Positions 29,352 to 40,690 of a stretch of 64,000 nt of DNA are shown in pieces. The position numbers and the translations under genes are program-made. The notes beneath the pieces are model-generated. The model did not search any database. It was not told the DNA's origin and saw only the letters and a program-made list of their open reading frames with translations. Location: positions 1-64,000 of the forward strand of contig JAFGBI010000092.1 of the NCBI GenBank assembly GCA_016933275.1. Reading direction: 5' to 3'. Within the stretch, counting starts at the first letter, position 1, and each line of letters begins with the position of its first letter. This stretch comes from Polyangiaceae bacterium. Its GTDB lineage: Bacteria; Myxococcota_A; Polyangia; Polyangiales; Polyangiaceae.

Positions 29352-29525
29352 CGGAGGTGCGGTCGATCGGCGCCGGAGGCACCCGCCGCTCGTCCAGCGG
29401 CGAGGAGGGGGAGGCCGCAGGTCGCGGCCGAAGCGAGGGAGGGGTTCACCTCCTCCGCCAAGAAGACACCTGGCGCGGACAGGATCCCGCCACCGTCCTT
29501 GGGTTGCGTGCCCGGCTCGCGCTAG
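29352..29525. repeat. Dispersed repeat family B, copy 2
   Basis: Homologous to 7844-8012; ends CGCGCTAG. Confidence 0.8.
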
Positions 29526-29533
29526 TCTCTTGG

Positions 29534-29692
29534 CGGCGCGATCGTGACCGAATCCGGCAGGAGATTTCTCGGGGTTTTCGCTGCAATCGGCCGTCAGCCG
29601 TCAGCCGTCAGCCGTGAGCAGCTCCGGGTCTTGCCTGGCAGCTGGCCGCTGACTGCTGATGGCCTGTTTGGTTCCGGCTCCGCCGGGTTAGG
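29534..29692. repeat. Dispersed repeat family C, copy 1, with heptamer tract
   Basis: Shared with 63048-63191 (CGATC..GACCGAAT..CGCAGGAGAT..CTCGGGGT.TTCG; CTGATGGCCTGTTTGG.TCCGGCTCCGCCGGGT); TCAGCCG tandem heptamers. Confidence 0.85.
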
Positions 29693-31939
29693 ATGATCGG
29701 CGGCCGACCGGTCCGGAGGCTCTCCAAGGTGAAAGAAAAGCGGGAAAAAAAGGCCAAGAGAAGGGCAAAGGCCGCCCCGGAACCCGCCAAGCCCGGCGGA
29801 GACGGCCCTTCCAGTCCAGGCCCAGACGCCCCCCCACCAGCCACTGGGCATGCGCGCGAGCGTCCTGCGTCCCCAAAGGAGACGATCAGCGCGTCGGGTG
29901 AACCACCGCCGAGCGCGCCAATGACCATGCCAAGCGGGACGCCAGGGATGGGGCGCTCGGCCCCGACCGCGGCGAAGGCGGAGCCCCACCGTCAGGAGCA
30001 GGTGGGGGTTCCGCCAACCCCGAGGGCAGGCGGAAGCCTGACCAAGAGTCGGGTGACCATCACACCGGATGCGGATGCACCTTCAGCCAGCAGCAATGGC
30101 GTCCCACCCCAGCCACGCAGTGACGAGTCCCTTAACGACACCCTCGCCCCACCCGCGGAACGAACGGGCTCGGCCAGGCTCTGGAAGCTCGTGGACCACC
30201 CGTCCCCGGCCGAAGAGGCCCAGGGCGAGGTATCTCTACCGCTCGCCCCCGAGCTCACGGAGTCGCCGTCGGGGGGGCCTCCCCCGCCGTCCGAGGGAGA
30301 GAAACCTGTGGGCGCCCTACGCGCGTTCGCGTCGACGGATCAGGCCACCTCGGAGTCTCCGTCAGGAGAGGGCGCGGCCAAAGGGGTGGAGGAACCTGCC
30401 GCCACCTCGTCGGTGCCTCCCGAGCCTGAGTTCGCCGACGTTGGTCCGCTGCGGCCGGGGATCCCGCAGATGTACGTGGTGCAGATCGCGCCCGAGCTGG
30501 CCCCGGTCGCGAAGGTCGGCGGGCTCGCGGATGTCGTCCTCGGCCTGTCCCGAGAACTGCAGCTCCGCGGCAACACGGTCGAGATCGTGCTGCCGAAGTA
30601 CGACTGTATGCGGTACGACCACATCTGGGGGTTGCACCGCTGCTACCACGACCTGTGGGTCCCCTGGTGGGGAGGAAAGGTCCACTGTTCGGTTTGGTAT
30701 GGGGAGGTCCACGGGCGGAGGTGCTACTTCGTCGAGCCGCACTCGCAGGACAACTTCTTCAACCGGGGCAAGTTCTACGGCGACCGCGATGATGTCCTGC
30801 GCTTCGCCTTCTTCTGCCGCGCCGCGGTGGAGTTCTTGCACAAATCCGGGAAAAGCCCGGAGATCATCCACTGCCACGACTGGCAGACGGCCCTCGTCCC
30901 CGTCTTCCTCTACGAGATCTACCAGCACCTCGGCATGCGGCACCCCCGGGTGTGCTTCACCATCCACAACTTCAGACACCAAGGTCACACGGGCGAATCC
31001 ATGCTGTGGGCGACCGAGCTCAACAGAGTCCCGTACTTTTTGCATCCCGACCGCCTCCGCGACAACCGGAATCCGGGCGCCATCAACTTGACGAAGGGCG
31101 GGATCGTCTACTCGAATTTCGTCACCACCGTGTCCCCCAATCATGCGTGGGAGGCGCAGCACGATCAGGGAAACGGCCTCGAGCACTCCCTGTGGGTCCA
31201 TCAAGTGAAGTACGGCGGCGTCGTCAATGGAATCGACTATGACGTGTGGAATCCGGAGGTCGACCGCTACATCCCACATCGGTACGGGGTCCACGATCTC
31301 GACGGCAAGTACCGAAACAAGCGAGCACTCCGCGATCGCCTTTGGATTGCGGATTCGGTCAAGCCGATCATCGCCTACGTCGGGCGCCTGGATGATCAGA
31401 AGGGTCTCGAGCTCATCCGGCACGCGGCGCACTGGGCGCCGGCCAACGCGGCGCAGTTCGTGCTCCTCGGTTCGGCCCCCGATCCCCGGGTCGGCCGCGA
31501 GTTCTGGGGCCTGAAACAACACTTCAACGACAATCCGGACGTTCACCTCGAGCTCGGATTCAACGAGGAGCTCTCGCACCTCATCTATGCGGGTGCCGAC
31601 ATGATGCTGGTGCCGAGCCGCTTCGAGCCCTGCGGGCTCACCCAGCTCGTCGCCATGCGCTACGGGACGGTGCCCGTGGTGCGCGCGGTGGGGGGCCTCG
31701 CTGACACGGTGTTCGACAAGGACTACGATTGGCGTCCGCTGCACGAGCGCAACGGCTACGTATTCCAACACTACACCCATCACGCCCTCGAGGTCACGCT
31801 GCACCGGGCGGTCCGCTGCTACTACGAGTACCCCCAGCATTTCCGGGACCTGATGGTAAATGGAATGCGTGCGGACCACTCCTGGAACGTGCCTGCACAG
31901 CACTACCTCAACATCTACGACCACATCCGCGACAAGTAG
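29693..31939 (+). CDS. glgA: Glycogen/starch synthase (GT5) with ~260-aa low-complexity N-terminal extension
   Basis: MYVVQIAPELAPVAKVGGLADVVLGLSREL, SKPIIAYVGRLDDQKGLELI, ADMMLVPSRFEPCGLTQLVAMRYGTVPVVRAVGGLADTV; exact start uncertain. Confidence 0.9.
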   Translation: MIGGRPVRRLSKVKEKREKKAKRRAKAAPEPAKPGGDGPSSPGPDAPPPATGHARERPASPKETISASGEPPPSAPMTMPSGTPGMGRSAPTAAKAEPHRQEQVGVPPTPRAGGSLTKSRVTITPDADAPSASSNGVPPQPRSDESLNDTLAPPAERTGSARLWKLVDHPSPAEEAQGEVSLPLAPELTESPSGGPPPPSEGEKPVGALRAFASTDQATSESPSGEGAAKGVEEPAATSSVPPEPEFADVGPLRPGIPQMYVVQIAPELAPVAKVGGLADVVLGLSRELQLRGNTVEIVLPKYDCMRYDHIWGLHRCYHDLWVPWWGGKVHCSVWYGEVHGRRCYFVEPHSQDNFFNRGKFYGDRDDVLRFAFFCRAAVEFLHKSGKSPEIIHCHDWQTALVPVFLYEIYQHLGMRHPRVCFTIHNFRHQGHTGESMLWATELNRVPYFLHPDRLRDNRNPGAINLTKGGIVYSNFVTTVSPNHAWEAQHDQGNGLEHSLWVHQVKYGGVVNGIDYDVWNPEVDRYIPHRYGVHDLDGKYRNKRALRDRLWIADSVKPIIAYVGRLDDQKGLELIRHAAHWAPANAAQFVLLGSAPDPRVGREFWGLKQHFNDNPDVHLELGFNEELSHLIYAGADMMLVPSRFEPCGLTQLVAMRYGTVPVVRAVGGLADTVFDKDYDWRPLHERNGYVFQHYTHHALEVTLHRAVRCYYEYPQHFRDLMVNGMRADHSWNVPAQHYLNIYDHIRDK

Positions 31940-31951
31940 GGGGCTCTCACC

Positions 31952-34666
<2,715 letters not shown>

Positions 34667-34794
34667 GCACGTAGGCTTTCTGCTGGTCCTGGCAGAGGTC
34701 ACCCGACACGAGGGGCACCACCGTTGCGCTGTCTTCACCCAACCGGATCAATCCGGTTTGCGTGGCAGCCCGGACGAAGGAAGACTCCGCGAGA

Positions 34795-36303
34795 ATGCGC
34801 GCACGCGACGCCGTCCCCAAGCCATGCCGCAGTCGCTGGATCAAGCCCGGACTCGTCCTTTCGGCCGGGCTCCTCTTCGGGTGTGCCTCACACGCCGCGA
34901 GGCCACCGCAACCGCACCCACCCGACGGCGAATCGCAGACCAGGAACGCGAGCCCGCTCGACGAGTCACCGCCGGTGCCGAGGCCCGATGCCCCGCCCCC
35001 GGAGGCGGCCTACCCCGAGACGGTAGAGACCGTGGAGGACGAGATCGATAGCCTTGCGACTGAGGGTGAGCCGGCCATCGCGACGAGCAGTACGGCCTCT
35101 CACCCGCTCGACGGGTGGTCGGACGAACAGATCGCGGACGTGCTCGCCCACGAGCCGGCGCGCCTCGGGTCCATCTCGATCGGGAGTCCGAACGCGGGCA
35201 GACTCTGGGGTGGCACGCGAATGCCGGAGGGTGAAGGCTGGGTGCTGGTAGACCCGATCCACGCGTTCGGGACGGAGGAGACGGTTTCCGCGCTGGTGAC
35301 CTGCATCAACGCCGTGCGGGCCGAGTTCCCAGACTCGCCGCCGCTGAGGATCGGGCATCTCAGCGCTCGCAACGGCGGTCGATTGTCACCCCACCGGAGT
35401 CATCAGTCCGGTCGGGACGCAGACGTAGGGTACTACTACCAGGGCAACCAGCGCTGGTTCGCTCGGGCCACTGCGGCGAACCTGGACCGCGCGCGGACCT
35501 GGGCCTTCGTGCGGGCGCTCATCGCGATGTCTGACGTCGAAATGATCTTGATCGATGGAAGCCTGCAGGGTCTCCTGCGTGAGCACGCGATCGCGATCGG
35601 GGAGGACCCGGCGTGGGTGAACGAGGTCTTCCGCGGCGGCGGCGGTCTGATGCCGCTCATCCGGCACGCCAGGGGTCACGCCACCCACCTGCACGTGCGG
35701 TTCTTCAGCCCGGTGGCGAGAGAGACGGCGCGCCGTGCCTACCCCGCTCTCGCGTCAGCCGGAATCGTGGAGCCTCCGGTGGCGTACGCCACTCACCGGG
35801 CACGACCCGGCGACACGCTGGCCAAGCTCGCCAAGCGCTATGGCACGACCGTCAAGGCCATTCAACGCGCGAATGGGCTCCGATCCACGGTGATCCTCGC
35901 GAACCGGACGTACCGCATCCCGCAACCGAACGCTCCCGTCCCCTTGCTGCCGCCGGTGGTCGTGCCACCACGCCGCGTACCACCACCCCGCAAGACCGCA
36001 CCACCGGTCGGGACCGTCACCTCTAGCCTCTGGCCAGGGGATGGGCGAGGCCGCGCGGGCCCGACGACGCTCTTCCTTATGACCAGCCGCGTTCTGGCGA
36101 CCGCCAGCGAACTCGAGGCGGTCGCCGCCTCTTCGGAAGGGTGCCCCACGGGGGACGGGTCTTCCCAGGACTCCTCGGAGGTAGGAAACCCACCAACGAG
36201 CGGACGACCATCGGTAGAAGGTTCGCCCACGCGCTCCAGAGAGGGGCGGTACGCCCTTCACCCTCGATCGGCGATGGAGGCAGCGATGGTACATTGGGTC
36301 TGA
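34795..36303 (+). CDS. Lipoprotein with MepA-like murein endopeptidase domain plus LysM
   Basis: LSAGLLFGC lipobox, ISIGSPNAGRLWGGTRM, PHRSHQSGRDADVGYY, HATHLHVRFF, LysM RARPGDTLAKLAKRYGTTVKAIQRANGL. Confidence 0.85.
   Translation: MRARDAVPKPCRSRWIKPGLVLSAGLLFGCASHAARPPQPHPPDGESQTRNASPLDESPPVPRPDAPPPEAAYPETVETVEDEIDSLATEGEPAIATSSTASHPLDGWSDEQIADVLAHEPARLGSISIGSPNAGRLWGGTRMPEGEGWVLVDPIHAFGTEETVSALVTCINAVRAEFPDSPPLRIGHLSARNGGRLSPHRSHQSGRDADVGYYYQGNQRWFARATAANLDRARTWAFVRALIAMSDVEMILIDGSLQGLLREHAIAIGEDPAWVNEVFRGGGGLMPLIRHARGHATHLHVRFFSPVARETARRAYPALASAGIVEPPVAYATHRARPGDTLAKLAKRYGTTVKAIQRANGLRSTVILANRTYRIPQPNAPVPLLPPVVVPPRRVPPPRKTAPPVGTVTSSLWPGDGRGRAGPTTLFLMTSRVLATASELEAVAASSEGCPTGDGSSQDSSEVGNPPTSGRPSVEGSPTRSREGRYALHPRSAMEAAMVHWV
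36105..36235. repeat. Dispersed repeat family D, copy 2, inside the 3' part of the MepA/LysM ORF
   Basis: Homologous to about 1205-1350. Confidence 0.5.
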
Positions 36304-36655
36304 CATTTCCCGGGTGCCTGAGATCTGCCAACCCCCCGAGGCCTGACCCCCCTGGCCCAACCAACAGACCCGGCTCGCAACGGCGCCGCGGATGCCACCA
36401 ACCGCGGTAGCCCCAACCTCGCTTGCCCGACCTCGGACGCCGAGCCCCGAGCCCGGCCCCGCACCCCTGGCGACCACGGGTGCCACCGCCCCCAAACCCC
36501 AGGCTCGCCCAGCGAGCCGCCGAGCCAGAGTGGGACCGGTCCCAGGAATGGAGCGAGCTCTGGCCGAACCTGCTATCGTGCATTGGCTAGTCGATCGCTC
36601 GGCGACGGTGAATCGGCGTGACGATCCGCGCCCCCATCCCAACCCCATCGCGTCG

Positions 36656-38851
36656 ATGCCCCTGCTTGCCGTCTCTTCCCCACCTGCCGAGCTCTCCACC
36701 CGCTTGGGCCGCATTCCTGCGTTGGCTTCCCTCTCGGGGGAAGACCTAGCGAGGATCGCCGCCAGATGTGCGATCATCGAAGTCCCGACGGGAGCAACGA
36801 TCGCCCACGAGGGAGCCCCGGACCGAAGCGCGTTTCTCATCCTCGCCGGCACTGCCCGGCTCGAGCGTCAGGGAGAGGAGATCGGTACGCTCGGTGAGGG
36901 AGACCACCTGGGCGAGCTCAGTCTGCTTGCCCTGCGAGACCGTTCGAGCACGGTGGTTGCGCAGAGCCCAATGACCCTCGCGCGCCTCGACCGTGAGGGC
37001 TACGACGCGATCGCCAGCGCGACTCCCGTACTCGCGCTGAGTCTCTGGGAGCGATTGCTCGCCGGCACGACGGCACGGCTCGTGGAGGAAGTGGAGAGCT
37101 CCGCGCTGCTCTTGCGCGGGCGATCCCTGCCGCGCCGGAGCGTGCTGCGCGTGCGGACGCCGGACGGCCCACGTGAGGTTCGCCTGGGCACGACGGTCGG
37201 CGAGCTCCTCCCTCGTGAGGTCGCTGGTAGGGACGTGGTGGCAGGGCTGGTCGATCACAAGGCGGTGAGCCTCTCGGCCCACGTCACCTCCGACAGCGAT
37301 CTGGGGGTGCTCACGACCAGCGACCTCGACGGACAGCGCTACTATCGAAACAGTCAGGCTCTGCTCCTCCTCGAAGCCGCCAGCCGGGTAGCCCCGGAGG
37401 CGCGCGTGCGCATGTCCCACTCCATCGGCATGGGACAGCGCGTGACGGTGGAGGGTTTGGGGGACGGCGACCTCGAAGAGTTCGCGGCGAACGTCGAGGC
37501 CGCCATGCACAGCCTCGTCACGAACGACCGCCCGCTGCTCGAGGAGTGGTGGACGGTGGACGAGACGCGCGCTCATTTCGCAGCGGCCGGTTGGGACGCT
37601 GCCGTGGCGCTCCTCGAGGTCTGGCGCGAACCTGCGGTGCCCCTCGTGTCCTATGGGAATCTGTACGCGCTCAACCCCGGTCCGCTGCTCCCGAGCACGG
37701 GGCGGATCGACGGGTTCCAGGTGGTGGCCGACGGTGCGGGTCTACTGCTCATGTATGGGCAGGACGCGGCGCCTCGATCCATCCCACCACCGGCCGCGAC
37801 CCCGGGAGTCGCGCGGCCAGCGGACCGCAATCCCCTGACGCGCGAAGCCTTGGCAACCTCGCACCTTACCGCGGTGATGACCGCGGAACACGACCGTTGG
37901 TTGCGGGCGCTCGGCATCACCAGTGTCGGTGCCTTCAACGCTGCATGTATCGCGGGTCAGGTGACGCAGCTCATTCATGTCAGCGAGGGCTTCCAGGAGA
38001 AGAGCATCGGACACATCGCCGATGCCATTCTCGAAAACAGAGCGCGGGCCCGAGTCGTCTGCATCGCTGGACCCTCCTCGGCGGGCAAGACCACGTTCAT
38101 CAAGCGCCTGGAGGTCCAGCTCCAGATCAACGGGATCAACCCCGTCCCGGTGTCCCTCGACGACTACTATGTCGATCGGGATCAGACCCCGCGAGACGCG
38201 GCCGGCGAGTACGATTTCGAGGCCCTGGACGCGCTGCAACTTCCGTTGCTCCACGATCACGTGGCTCGCCTGCTCGCGGGCGAGGAGGTGGTGACCGCAC
38301 ACTACGATTTCCTCAGCGGGACGAGCCACCCGGCAGGAGGCCGCAGGATCCAACTGAGACCGACCGATCTGCTCATGCTGGAGGGGATCCACGGCCTCAA
38401 CCCGCGCATGCTTGCCCCCGAGATGACCGGTGCGGTCTTCCGTGTGTTCGTCTGTCCGCTAGCAGCGCTGCCGTTCGATCGACTAGCCCGGGTGCACGCG
38501 TCCGACGTCCGCCTGATCCGCCGCATCGTCCGCGATCGCCACACCCGCGGACACGACGCGACCGAAAGCATCCTCAGGTGGCCGAGTGTGCGCGCAGGAG
38601 AGCGCCGCAACATCTTTGCCTACCAGCACCACGCGGATGCCGTCTTCGACTCGTCGCTCATCTACGAGCTCGCCGTGCTGAAGGTCTATGCCGAGGGGTA
38701 TCTTTTGGAGGTGCCCCGCTCACACCGCGCGCAGGCCACGGCCTTTCGGCTGCTGCAGCTGCTCGATCGGTTCGTCACCATCCTCCCCGAGCACGTCCCC
38801 CGCCTCTCGATACTCCGCGAGTTCATCGGGAAGAGCGGCTTCAAGTACTGA
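36656..38851 (+). CDS. Cyclic-nucleotide-binding domain + TGS/tRNA-SAD-like domain + uridine kinase-type P-loop kinase
   Basis: CNB-like LGEGDHLGELSLLALRDRSSTVVA; TGS/SAD-like VGELLPREVAGRDVVAGLVDHKAVSL...RMSHSIGMG; kinase VVCIAGPSSAGKTTFIKRLEVQLQINGINPVPVSLDDYYVDRDQTP. Confidence 0.85.
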   Translation: MPLLAVSSPPAELSTRLGRIPALASLSGEDLARIAARCAIIEVPTGATIAHEGAPDRSAFLILAGTARLERQGEEIGTLGEGDHLGELSLLALRDRSSTVVAQSPMTLARLDREGYDAIASATPVLALSLWERLLAGTTARLVEEVESSALLLRGRSLPRRSVLRVRTPDGPREVRLGTTVGELLPREVAGRDVVAGLVDHKAVSLSAHVTSDSDLGVLTTSDLDGQRYYRNSQALLLLEAASRVAPEARVRMSHSIGMGQRVTVEGLGDGDLEEFAANVEAAMHSLVTNDRPLLEEWWTVDETRAHFAAAGWDAAVALLEVWREPAVPLVSYGNLYALNPGPLLPSTGRIDGFQVVADGAGLLLMYGQDAAPRSIPPPAATPGVARPADRNPLTREALATSHLTAVMTAEHDRWLRALGITSVGAFNAACIAGQVTQLIHVSEGFQEKSIGHIADAILENRARARVVCIAGPSSAGKTTFIKRLEVQLQINGINPVPVSLDDYYVDRDQTPRDAAGEYDFEALDALQLPLLHDHVARLLAGEEVVTAHYDFLSGTSHPAGGRRIQLRPTDLLMLEGIHGLNPRMLAPEMTGAVFRVFVCPLAALPFDRLARVHASDVRLIRRIVRDRHTRGHDATESILRWPSVRAGERRNIFAYQHHADAVFDSSLIYELAVLKVYAEGYLLEVPRSHRAQATAFRLLQLLDRFVTILPEHVPRLSILREFIGKSGFKY

Positions 38852-38889
38852 CGGGGAACCATCAGGGTCGGGTTTTCGAGCTTCGAGGC

Positions 38890-40110
38890 ATGATCTACCA
38901 CCTGCTCTCCTTCGAAGGTCCCGACGACTACGCGCGAGCGGGTGGGGCAGCCACCCGAATGACCGGGCTCGCGAACACCCTCGCCGAAGCCGCCGAGACC
39001 CACCTGTGGTTCGTGGGCGACCCCAAGCTGCCTGGCGAGGAACGGCATGGAAACCTCTACTTGCATCGCTGGTGTCAATGGCTCAGCGAGCACCATCCGC
39101 TCGGCGTCTACGACGGGGAAGCGGCCAAGATCGAGGACTACTCGGCTTCGTTGCCCCACGCGGTGCTCGCCCGCGTCCGCAGCGGCGGGCCGAGCACGGT
39201 GATCGCAGAAGACTGGCACGCAGTACATGCGCTGCTGCACCTTCACGAACTGCTCCGCCGCGCGGATCTCACGACCGAGGTCGAGCTCGTCTGGAACGTG
39301 AGCAGTACGATCGGGTTCTCCCGCGTGAACTGGCCGGCAGTGACGAACGCGGCCACCCTCACCACCGTGTCTCGCTACATGCGAAACCTCATCTTGCAGA
39401 AGGGGGTCGAGGCCTTCGTCGTCCCCAGCGGTCTCGAAAGAGCGGCCTTCACCCCACCAGACGCGCAGTGGACGACTCGCCTCCGCACGGCGCTCGGTGA
39501 ACGTTTGCTACTGGCGAAGGTGGCGCGGTGGGTACGCGAGAAGCGTTGGATGGTGGCCATCGAATCCGTAGCTTCCCTCAAGGCTCAGGGATACCGACCG
39601 CTCCTGGCCGCCCGGGGAGGCATCGAACCGCACCGTGCCGAAGTGCTGGCACACGCCCGCCGCCAGAGGCTCACGGTGGTCGAAGCCTTGTTGACCGAGC
39701 CGGACCCAGAGGGCCTCTTGGCAGCGCTCGCCCGGGCCGGTGAGGCCGACGTCGTCTTGCTCGAGGGCACCTTCGACGAGCGTACGCGACGCGCGCTGTT
39801 GCACGGCGCGGACGCAGTGCTGGCCAACAGCTCGCACGAACCCATCGGAATGCTGGGCCTGGAAACGATGGCGGTCGGTGGTGTGGCGTGCACGGGTTGC
39901 ACTGGCGAGGACTACGCCGTTCCCGGCTACAACGCCCTCGTGCTCCAGACGGACGATCCAAGCGAGTTCACTCGCTGGTTCCTGCAGCTTCGCTCACGCC
40001 CCCATGGTGATGCCGGTCTTCGCGCCGCGGCTCGGGAGACCGCGGAACGGTACCGGTGGGAGGCCGTGGTCGGGGCGGCCCTCTGGCCGCGCCTTCGGCG
40101 CCGCGGTTGA
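38890..40110 (+). CDS. GT4-like glycosyltransferase
   Basis: MIYHLLSFEGPDDYARAGGAATRMTGLANTLAEAAETHLWFVGDP..., ADAVLANSSHEPIGMLGLETMAVGGVACTG. Confidence 0.8.
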   Translation: MIYHLLSFEGPDDYARAGGAATRMTGLANTLAEAAETHLWFVGDPKLPGEERHGNLYLHRWCQWLSEHHPLGVYDGEAAKIEDYSASLPHAVLARVRSGGPSTVIAEDWHAVHALLHLHELLRRADLTTEVELVWNVSSTIGFSRVNWPAVTNAATLTTVSRYMRNLILQKGVEAFVVPSGLERAAFTPPDAQWTTRLRTALGERLLLAKVARWVREKRWMVAIESVASLKAQGYRPLLAARGGIEPHRAEVLAHARRQRLTVVEALLTEPDPEGLLAALARAGEADVVLLEGTFDERTRRALLHGADAVLANSSHEPIGMLGLETMAVGGVACTGCTGEDYAVPGYNALVLQTDDPSEFTRWFLQLRSRPHGDAGLRAAARETAERYRWEAVVGAALWPRLRRRG

Positions 40111-40282
40111 CTGCCCCCGACTGCCAATTTGGCAGAAGCGGGTGGGACGGATCCGGGGCAGGCCGCCATTTTGGCAGGGTCGTGCAGGTCGGCCTCCACC
40201 TGAAGACTCGTCGCCTGGACTGGAAAGACGCCACTCCCCGCGGGCCTGTCCATCGGCACGCTGGTTGCTTGTCGGGGTCCCG

Positions 40283-40678
40283 ATGGCTCCTGTCCGTGCC
40301 CCCCGCCGCCGCGCCGTCGCCGCCCGTGGCGTCACTCTCTTCGAGGTGGGTGCGGTTGGTTCCCTCCTCGCGTGCTCGGTCCTCGGCTACGTCCTGCTGA
40401 TAGCCCCGCCGAATCGATCGGATAAGCTCGAAGCGGCGACCCGGATCGGTGATCGCTTGGGGGATGCCGTGACGACGTGGCGGAGCGACAACGGCGACGC
40501 GTGTCCCACCGTCTCGCAACTGATTCACGAAGGGTACCTGGACCCACAGCAGACGGCGGAGGATCCATGGGGCGGTCGGTTCCGCGTCCATTGCCGAGAC
40601 GGTCGCGTGGACGTGACATCGCCTGGTCGCGATGGGGATCTCGGGACTGGCGACGACGTGGTCGTCCGCGCGCGCTGA
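40283..40678 (+). CDS. GspG-like pseudopilin
   Basis: Prepilin leader ...RG|VTLFEVGAVGSLLACSVLGYVLL; C-term DPWGGRFRVHCRDGRVDVTSPGRDGDLGTGDDVVV. Confidence 0.75.
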   Translation: MAPVRAPRRRAVAARGVTLFEVGAVGSLLACSVLGYVLLIAPPNRSDKLEAATRIGDRLGDAVTTWRSDNGDACPTVSQLIHEGYLDPQQTAEDPWGGRFRVHCRDGRVDVTSPGRDGDLGTGDDVVVRAR

Positions 40679-40690
40679 CCTCGGGCAAGG

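Noticed and set aside
28654-29382. 242-aa minus-strand ORF upstream of pilT
   Set aside because: Overlaps the pilT start and repeat sequence, arginine/proline-rich, no motif.
37546-38889. N-terminal 448 aa of the 854-aa ORF 37546-40110
   Set aside because: Out-of-frame overlap with the kinase gene; the real glycosyltransferase starts at 38890.
40180-40200. TTGGCAGGGTCGTGCA as a sigma-54 promoter
   Set aside because: GG-to-GC spacing is one base short of the strict sigma-54 requirement.
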